Below are positions 37,439 to 44,827 of a stretch of 44,827 bases of DNA, one piece after another. Below the pieces are notes generated by a model. That model was not told the origin of the DNA. It searched no databases and saw only the letters and a list, made by a program, of their open reading frames with translations. The DNA comes from Chara braunii (taxonomy: Eukaryota; Streptophyta; Charophyceae; Charales; Characeae). The stretch is from contig BFEA01000630.1 of NCBI GenBank assembly GCA_003427395.1, positions 317,905-362,731 on the forward strand. The letters are read 5' to 3'. Position 1 is the first letter of the stretch. Every line of letters starts with the position of its first letter. The translations under genes were made by a program, and so were the position numbers.

Positions 37439-40400
37439 CTAGGGGTGCAAACGAGAAGACCGGCGAGGGAGTAAACCCTTTTGAGTTGCCTCGTATTGCA
37501 ATACTACAGACTTGAGAAGTTCCTTCCGTGTAAACCAGCGGTCCTCAGAATGAGGTTGGTAGAAGAACTTCACAAGATACCGCTGGTCAGAGCCAGTGCC
37601 GCACTCGTCCTCAATGGACTCCACCTCGTATCCACGGCCAGGGATAGGTGGACCATACTGGGGAGGCTGGTCTGGAAATGCATCAGCTGGAGTAAACGGT
37701 ACAGTATGGATACATGGAAGACCGGATAGGTTTGCAGATGCAGTGGGATGTCGATAACGTACGACTAATCGAAAGGATTAGAGCCCACTGTATCTAGCAC
37801 CTACCACGAACCCAAATAATGTGGCAACAACTTGGGAGAGAGATCCTCCTCCCTCAACAACTCTGAATTGGCAACCCAAACATAATCATCACTACGAATG
37901 GGGGAAGGACGCCGGTGTTAATTAGCTTGTTCAATCATAACCTTTTGGGCTTTGAACAAGTTTCCACGGACCCTTTCCACATCAATCCTGTAACGTTTGG
38001 CAAACTCAGCAGTCCCAGGAGTCGGGTCAGATTTAGCCTTGTTGATGATGTCATCAAGAGGTTGTCGTGGTTCACGACCCGTGTAGTCGATAGGGTGTGA
38101 ATCCAGTCGAGGAATGAACAAAGGTGTTGTACACAAGTTGTGTACCAGCCAGATGGAGATCCCAGTCCTGTTGATCTGGAGGGATGGCAGAACACAGCAA
38201 CTGAAACAAGACTTGGTTCATCACTTCAGCCTGACCATTGGCTTCAGGATGACGACCAGAAGTCGTGTCTAAACGTGAATGCAAGTAGTCCTTACAGTAG
38301 GATTGCCATTCACTGCTGCAAAATCGTGGGTCTCTGTCACTGACAATGGAAGTGGGTGGCCCATGGTTAGTTACCCACTTCTCAGCAAACAATGTTCTCA
38401 CAGCGGGGACCCTAGCTTCCTCTGGTAAGGGGATGAACTCTGCATACTTAGAGAACCTGTCAACACATACCAGAACCTGACGAATGCCTCGAGGGGTGGT
38501 TCTGCCCAAATCTGTAAAGTCAATAGACACAGATTCCACAGGACCATCAGGTATGGGTAAGGGTTTGAGCAGTCCAAGAGGAGGTCTACGTTGGACCTTG
38601 TTCCTCTGGCAAAGCTCACAGGTGTCGATATAGCGTAGCAGATCACTCTGTTTCTCCTTCCAAAAAAAGCGTTGCAACAGGGCTGCGTAAGACTTTAGGA
38701 ACCCAAAGTGACCACGCGCATCATGACACTCTGACATCAGCAAAGTCCTGAGTGGCTGATCATATGGAATGCACAAGCGCTCCTCCCCATTGCCGTAATT
38801 ATACAACAGTTCTGAACTCGGAGCATAGCTTGGTTCAGAATTGGGATCTGCTTGCAGATTCTTATGGGTCCATAAGTCAGTCCTGAGGCAGTAATCGAGC
38901 AATGGGCTGGCGGGTCTCCCCTCCAAAGGAGTGAGTAGAAGAGATGGCGGCAAAAGTGTCAGGCCTACGAGAGAGGGCATCTACTACCTTGTTGTAGCAA
39001 CCCTTTTTATGTTTCAGTTCAAAGTCAAACAAATCTATGAACTAAATGTACCGTGCTAGCTTGTCATTCAACTCTCCATGGGACTTCATCCACTGCAAAG
39101 TGGAATGATCTGAGAAGATCTGAGAGAAGTGTTTGCCCAATAGAAAGTGCTTCCAATGTTTTAGCGCGCAGACAAGAGCATACTACTCTTTCTCATAGGT
39201 TGAATCCTGCAACTTTTGGGTCTTGATCTTCTTGCTCATGAACTTAACAGACCGCATACCATTCCCATCATCCTGCCGAAGAACTGCCCCAATGCCATAC
39301 TGATTTGCGTCAGTGGTCAGAACAAATGGCAAAGTGGGGTCAGGGAGCTTCAACACTGGGGCACGAGTCAAGGCCATCTTGATTAGTGTGAAAGCCATCT
39401 GACAGGGGAGGGACCAAAGAAAAGGAGCCTTTTTCTTTGTTAGGTTAGTCAGGGGTGCTGCTAATGCAAAAAAGTTTCTGACAAACTTTCTGTAGTAGGA
39501 AGCTAAACCCATGAAGGACCGTACATCCCTCACTGTCTGGGGCTGTGGCCAATCCTGAATAGCAACAACTTTGGCTGCTTCAGGGGCCAGACCATCTCCA
39601 GAAATTACATGACCCTGATAGATGACAGAGGGAACCCCAAAAGCGGACTTCTCTCTGTTGATCTTGTTCTGGTTGTCACGGAAGGCTTGAAGGACCAGAG
39701 CTAACTGCTCCGCATGTTCCCTGGCAGTTCGACTGAGTACTAGAATGTCATCCAGGTAGACAACCATGAACTTGTCCAGGTATGGCCTGAAGATGCGGTG
39801 CATCTCAGTCTAGAATGTGCCTGCCATCACTAGGTACTCGTAAGTACCATACGTCGTTTTGAAGGTTGTCTTATGGACATCCTCCTCTGCCATCTCAATC
39901 TGATGATAGCCAAATTTGAGGTCGACTTTGTTGAACAATGTGCAGCCCTGCACCATATCCAGTAGATCATCAATGTGAGGAAGAGGCTTTGTACTCTTTC
40001 TCGTGATCTTGTTGAGACCCCTATAGTCTATGCACATTCTGAACTCACCATTCCCCTTAGGTACAAAGAGAACAGGTGCATCGAATTCAGATGTGTTGCG
40101 TCTGATCCAGCCCTTGCTGGTCAGGGTCTCAAGCTGCTTTCTGAGCTCATCAAGCTCAGCACGGGACATCATGTAGATCCGGCCCTTGGGAGGAACCGCT
40201 CCCGGAAGAAGCTCGATGTGATGCTTGGTTGGCCGCTGGGGTAACCCAACAGGTTGATCTGCGCATTGGTCCACAACCTGCTGAACTTATGAGGGACAAA
40301 GAGCAAGGACATCATCTTTTTGCTTGACAAGTGCCAAGAACAGACGTTGATGATGAAACCGGTGGCTCCACAGTCCAGTAAACCTTTGATCCTGGTATTG

Positions 40401-40657
40401 TTGATCAGAGGCTGGAGTAGTATGAGTTCAGATTTGGTCTTCCTCTGTTCCTTCAGATGAAAGGAAAAGAAAGCCAACATCTGAGCCTCTTGCTGATTCA
40501 GTTCATGATCCGGGTCAGGATGCTCATAAGTGAAGGATGCTGCCCCGAGAACTCCTACTAAAACATGCCTATCTACTGAAGCAGTTGCAGATTCACCCTC
40601 ATCAGAAGATGAATTTGCAGAACTGGGGGGAGCTGCTGCCTTTGAAGACTGCTTCAA
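37439..40657 (-). pseudogene. pol: Gy3 pol: protease remnant, RT, RNase H, integrase, chromodomain-like end
   Basis: Protease shows DCGA (about 40364-40375) in place of D(S/T)GA, then most of the domain is deleted. RT begins near 40240 after a frame change. The FGLTNAP block is deleted just before a TAG at 39808-39810, while YLDD follows at about 39755-39766. RNase H keeps TTDANQYG and is cut by TAG near 39180 and about 39040. Integrase (38980-37920) has the HDARGH...CELC finger, SIDF, VSDRD and NGQAE, so the DDE triad is intact. A TAA near 37919 follows the QAN segment. The tail has YVID-type GPY/F wording and, at 37439-37630, a YEVESI...YLVKF...W segment like a chromodomain, which in chromoviruses directs insertion into heterochromatin. 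Confidence 0.85.
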
Positions 40658-42246
40658 TTTTTTGGCTGTGCACCTGGGCCTGGCATGTAAGGGCAGTCCT
40701 TGAGAAAGTGTTGTCCCTCACATCTCAGGCAGACCCCCCTTTCCTTCGTTCTTCTCCAAACCCCTTCATGTATTCTGAGATCATGCCAGGGCAGGGTGGA
40801 AGGATTCAGCGGGCCAGTTGGCATCCGGACGTCTCTAGGCAAATTAGGTCTCTGGGTAGGGGTTGAAGGATGACGTCCCTTGTCCTTCCCTTTTTTGCTG
40901 CTGGTTGATGCACTGCCAGTGCTGGAGGGGAACTTCCTCTTTAAAACCCCTAGCAGGGCATCAGTCAGGGCCGTTGCAACTTCTGCAGCAGGAGGTGATT
41001 CAGTCCCAGCAGGTGGAGTGGCAGGCTCGGATCCCGTATCACTTCCTAATGCAGAACCTGCGTGTGCAAAAGTTGTCTTTCCCTTTTTCCCTCCACAAGG
41101 GAAGGCCCTTCTCCTCTTGTATGAAGAGGGGGTCTGGACATGAAGTTTTGCCTCCATGTCTAGGGCTGCACGGCCAAAGGACCTCCAGTCCTTGCACCCA
41201 GAGCTATATAAAGCTGCAACGAACTTCTCAGGCGCTGCCCTGCAAAAGTTAGTCAACAATATCTGATGGCATGACCAACCAGAGGTGGAGGTAAGTTGCT
41301 CGAACTCGGCAAACAAAGAGTGAAGGGACCTTGCATATCGCTGCTGTCCCAGGCAAGCGATCCTGTCAGCAGCTTTGTGGGCTCACTCCTTATCTGCAAA
41401 TATGTCCTCCAGGGCCTGCATAAGCCGGTCCGCACCCAGCCCGAAAGCCCAGTCCTCCAATCGCATATTCTGGCTGTTGGAGGAGGATGTGGCCCATTTC
41501 AGAGCCGGTCCATCCAACAGACCCAAAATAGTGGAGACCTTTGTCTCCTCAGCACAGGTGAAGCCCCTCAGATAGGCTCTCGCGCCAGCGGCCCAGTCCC
41601 CAATATCCACTTTGGGATCATCGCCTTTGAACTTGTTGGGGGTTGCGATCTTTGGGAGAAGCCGCTGGTCACTGGCTAAGTTGACAGGAGCCTTGGTGAC
41701 AGAGGGCCTTGGGGGGGATGGAGGTGGTGGTGGGGAAGAATGCCTGGATTTAGACTTGGGTGAAGAAGGGGGAGATGACTTAGGAGATAGAGAAGGAAGT
41801 GACTGGCCAACCGCTGGCAGCGGAGCAAGGATAGCATCCAATTTTATTAGGATCTTACCCTGTTGAGCTGCCAGGTCATCAACACGGCGCTCTAAACGCC
41901 CCAACCGGTCATCCCAGTTAGTGAAATAGGTAGTAGTGGCTTTGTGGTCCAAGCGGACCCACTCTGCCAACCTATTCACTTATGAGGTCGGACCATCTTT
42001 TTCAATCCTGGCCAGTTGTTCCAACAGGTACGTCCTACGAGATACATTTGTTGCAGCTTCCATGTCTGCTGCTTCTTGCCGCCCCAATGCTGCAATCAGT
42101 TCCTGCGGCTGACGCAACCTCTCCTTTTCTTCTTTCACCTTCAACTGAGTCGCAGTCAAAGGGAGATGAGGTGGATGAGAGGATTGACTTTCCTCTCTCT
42201 TCACTTCCTCAACCTTGGGTTGCGTCTCTGCACCCGTGTCGGACAT
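40654..42246 (-). pseudogene. gag: Gy3 gag
   Basis: The frame starts at the ATG ending at 42246 (MSDTGAET...) and stays in one register to TGA at 40654-40656, broken by only two stops: TAA at 41980-41982 and TGA at about 41383-41385. In order it shows a Lys/Glu-rich N-terminus, a helical segment, a Pro/Ser-rich linker (about 41700-41800), the capsid (FKGDDPKVDIGDWAAGARAYL onward), a Ser/Thr/Lys-rich linker and a zinc knuckle CLRCEGQHFLKDC. That knuckle is CX2CX3HX4C, one residue short of the standard spacing. Gag ends on an A-rich slippery heptamer. Confidence 0.82.
40657..40663 (-). promoter_or_regulatory. Candidate -1 ribosomal frameshift site between Gy3 gag and pol
   Basis: On the minus strand gag ends CCA AAA AAT TGA. 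The heptamer A AAA AAT fits the X XXY YYZ pattern in the gag frame, and the pol frame that follows (starting LKQSSKAAA) is in the -1 register. The gag stop comes directly after the heptamer. A downstream stimulatory structure was not tested. Confidence 0.5.
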
Positions 42247-43735
42247 TCTTCCACACTCAAAATACAATAAAATAAAATAACAACCACAAAGTCTGCAACG
42301 ATTTTCAGACTTCCTGCAGAATGACAAAAATCGTCGCCTCCTCTGACACAAGGCGACTTGAGTTAGAAGCCTTCTCTGGATGCCAGGGGTCAGATAGACT
42401 GTTAGTCCGGCAAAATCTAACACACAATTTCCTTTTTACTGATCCTAGACCACTCTGGAATTCGTATCCTCAATTCCAAGCTCTCCATCGAGGTCGTTTA
42501 TATTCCAGTGCCCACCAGAACACAGAAGCAATCAGTAGGAAAGATGTAGGGGGCAAGTACAGACAAACACAGATCAGTAAGATTCAACGAATTATTCAGT
42601 AGTCCCTCATTCAGACTCAGACTCAAATTTCGCCACTGGGGACTCTGACAGCCATACCCATAGGCATGGCGAATTACAATATTCACTGTAATTACTCAAA
42701 TACTGCTAATATGGACAAGCGTCTTTGCCCAGAGGACAATAACAGAATTGCGCTTCACTAGAGACTGACAGAAATGAATTATGACGGACAGAAATGTAAT
42801 TATGACTGACCCTAGTACGCACAGACCACTCCTAGATTCAGCGCAGAATTACATTTCAAAGTATCACCACTTTCTTAGTACAGAATTCACAATCTGTGTA
42901 TGCAGTGTCCAGCGCAATACTGTCAAGTAGTCACATAACAATTTTGAGACAGAAAGAGTCAACAGGGGGAAAGATATGAGCGACAGAGTTCGAGGAAGAA
43001 GATGGCTATGGCTGTCATACAGTCTGTCCAATCTATTTTTAGACCTACACTGACAGATAGACCATCCATTCAGACTCTATTCTCCCTTAATAAATCGCCA
43101 CACTAAGTTCTGCACGGAACATACTCACTTCAGTGAAATCTTGCAGAGAAAGATGAAGCTTTGGCTATGGCAGACAGTATACCCCTTTCTCGCCACTTTC
43201 TTCCAGAGATTGTCCCTCTCGCCAAATTTGCTGGTCTTGCAGAGGGGACTGAGGCGCTTCACACTAGAGTGCTAGATTCAGTGAATCTAGTCAGATAGCT
43301 AATTGTCATGCAAATAGAGAAAATTATCTACTGACACTCATCTGCTGACACTAGAATAGCTCCTGAAAGGCCCAATTCAGTGGGATTGACTCTGCCAGTC
43401 AATCCTCTCCAGCGCTATACAATGTAGAAGCCGCTGTTCGTTACTATACAACCCTCAGATGGATTTCGACACTCTGAGCCAAATTGTGATTTTGGCTCTA
43501 ATGCATAAACATGGGAAATTGCCTTGTACTCGCCACTCAGGGTCAGGCGCTCTGACAGGAAAGCAGCGCCTGATCAATCCTGTACTGTACTCCTGAATTC
43601 ACTGCGTGAATATCTTCTTCTCGCCTGACTCAGTACTGAAGAAAAAGAATCGCCATGAAGTTCTCTCCAGAAGATCTTCAGAAGAAGAAGATGCCCCAAT
43701 TGCGGTCAACCCTCAGATAGTCAGTTCCTATCTCG
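42247..43735 (-). other. Gy3 leader (5' untranslated region)
   Basis: About 1.5 kb of non-coding sequence lies between the primer site and gag. It contains one CTATGGCTG block (43006-43014) and a near-copy at 43155. I see no gene in it. Confidence 0.5.
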
Positions 43736-43746
43736 TCCCGATACCA
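43736..43746 (-). other. Gy3 primer-binding site
   Basis: The minus strand reads TGGTATCGGGA two bases from the LTR end. It resembles the tRNA-Met-type TGGTATCAGAGC but has several mismatches, so another primer tRNA or decay is possible. Confidence 0.5.
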
Positions 43747-43748
43747 AC

Positions 43749-44363
43749 TGTTATGAACTTGGTTGTCTGTCGATTTCAATCAACACTCGCACTCAGACAA
43801 TCCCATACATGCACATACATGTGGAGACAACACTGAGTGTTCCTCACTCTCAACAACCAATCACAAGAAGACACTGCGAGGATAACAAAAGAACGTAAGC
43901 AAGTCTGAGCCGATCTGAACCAAGAATCGTTATAGAGTTTATCCCAATATCTTGCCACCACTGAATTCCACACTCCACTCTCACTCTCACACTCTGTTAG
44001 TAGTGCTACACTAAGACTGCCTCTCTGAGGCCAGCGCCAACCACCAAGATGCAGAACAAGACCAGCGATGAAGTCCTCACTGCCGAAGTAGGTACTATGA
44101 CGATGAGAGCTGCAGCTATGGCTGCAGCACCACTGTCTCTGCTGTGCAGGTCACCCTGACAAAGTAGCAGCAGCAGTAGTCCACCCACAAACCGATGTGT
44201 AGAGCCTCCTGATAGCACAAACAATCGCAATCACCCTCAGGGGTGAGTGCTCAGAGGGCGCTCCAGCTATAGCGGACTCCACAAGTCTGGCTATGGCTGT
44301 CAACCCTAACAAGGGACTCAGGATGCCGCCTGAAGTCAATCGTCACGTTCCTTCCTTGGCTCC
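43749..44363 (-). repeat. Gy3 5' LTR
   Basis: It runs from TGTTATGAAC to GGCTCCA, next to the primer-binding site. CTATGGCTG blocks lie at 44116-44124 and 44291-44299, matching the other LTR. A minus-strand CTATAG at 44267-44272 is a weak TATA candidate. Confidence 0.8.
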
Positions 44364-44601
44364 ACTCAACTGTACAGCGAGCCCATGTTTCTGTAAAGAG
44401 CCAGAAGGCCCACGTTTCCCTGTAACGAACTGGCGTGCTGCAACTGTTTGAGTACCCTCAAATGGAAAAATGTCGGGAACAGGCCTCACGTAGATATTCA
44501 GTCTGACCTTCACTTAGGGCGGGCACAGGGCTTGCTGGGGGCCTCAGCCCAGATCACGTGCTTGGCTGACAAGGGCCCTGCGAGGGCTCATTTCTCGTGC
44601 A
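44364..44601 (-). mobile_element. Gy4 LTR B, right part (beyond Gy3)
   Basis: CAACTGTACAGCGAGC, GCTTGCTGGGGGCCTCAGCCC, ACAAGGGCCCTGCGAGGGCTC and a CTCGTGCA end parallel 34010-34165 of LTR A in the same order. Left part (815 bp) plus right part (~238 bp) give ~1053 bp, close to the ~1039 bp of LTR A. Confidence 0.55.
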
Positions 44602-44827
44602 TGGTATTGTAGGCGTAGTGGAACCACACCAGTCAGTCTTGAACTTGGTGGTCAAACTCTGCCACAGTGACAGTACTGTATAGAAAAAGAAGAAATTATA
44701 AATAATTAAAAGGGCCTTTACCCTATATAGGCCTCAGGCCTTGTACAAATAAAGCAGCACGGGCCTTGAAAAAGTAAAGCATTGTGAAAAGGTATCTCGC
44801 CAGGGCTCAGAAACGTGAAAGCAGGTC
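44602..44827. other. Sequence outside Gy4 LTR B
   Basis: AT-rich sequence with several GGGCCTT..AGGCCT words. No gene or element border could be identified before the window ends. Confidence 0.35.

Larger units (their letters stand above)
36300..44363 (-). mobile_element. Gy3: complete chromovirus-like Ty3/gypsy element with two LTRs
   Basis: An LTR pair (36300-37003 and 43749-44363), a primer-binding site, a long leader, gag, a frameshift site, pol and a chromodomain-like C-terminus all lie on the minus strand in the canonical order. The LTRs are clearly homologous yet differ by many substitutions and an ~85-bp insertion or deletion, and pol has stops and deletions, so this is an old insertion. 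No target-site duplication is evident (TCATC on the left, CTCAA on the right). Confidence 0.85.

Noticed and set aside
40880-42270. Plus-strand frames opposite Gy3 gag
   Set aside because: Shadows of the gag coding strand; no start context or family similarity.

Overview
This is a transposon-on-transposon stretch of a eukaryotic nuclear genome. I find no host protein-coding gene. Everything recognisable is a retroelement or a retroposed small RNA, and nearly all of it is broken. The Ty3/gypsy pol proteins (RNase H followed by an H2C2/DDE integrase and a chromodomain-like tail) and the LINE proteins with a zf-RVT-type C-terminus suggest the green-plant lineage. The wording of the polyproteins reminds me of the charophyte alga Chara braunii, but that is recollection and inference, not a search result. 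One assembly gap (109 N) lies at 21110-21218, right after a (GT)n run.

Layout. 1-4035 (+): 'Gy1', a Ty3/gypsy gag-pol cut off by the window start and inside the integrase. 4036-6600: AT-rich LTR-like sequence with a ~239-bp tandem repeat, a Tat/Ogre-style primer-binding-site candidate, and a 141-bp tandem duplication. 6600-12022 (-): 'Gy2', a nearly complete but frameshifted Ty3/gypsy gag-pol. 12213-12780 (-): an A-tailed retroposon (T46 on this strand). 12780-16270: LTR-like fragments in minus orientation. 16272-16507 (+): a U6 snRNA-like sequence fused to a tRNA-like (SINE head) sequence with an A-rich tail. About 17000-17103 (-): a second tRNA-like SINE head. 17205-20390 (-): 'LINE-a', with a 900-codon uninterrupted reading frame. 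20375-20785: two tandem copies of a 200-bp unit. 21219-22817 (+): an LTR ('LTR-X') followed by a duplicated tRNA-Met-type primer-binding site. 23270-27205 (+): 'LINE-b', split by an LTR-X copy in the opposite orientation (25300-26594, -). 27211-30117 (-): 'LINE-c', 5'-truncated and A-tailed. 30212-44601 (-): a 'Gy4' retrotransposon array (gag, leader, LTR, internally deleted leader, LTR). Its rightmost LTR is split by a complete chromovirus-like element, 'Gy3' (36300-44363), which has both LTRs, a primer-binding site, gag, a candidate -1 frameshift site and pol.

How the parts relate. Gag packages element RNA; protease, reverse transcriptase, RNase H and integrase copy and insert it; the LINE proteins prime reverse transcription at nicked target DNA and probably supplied the machinery that retroposed the U6/tRNA chimera. 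No copy looks able to move by itself. The most interesting signals are the U6-tRNA chimera, a motif and spacing shared by LTRs of several families (a TATA-like box, a CTATGGCTG block, and an antisense CAG|GTAAGT plus pyrimidine-tract cassette), 3'-terminal hairpins next to the A-tails of three retroposons, and the nested/tandem LTR architecture at 30-44.6 kb.
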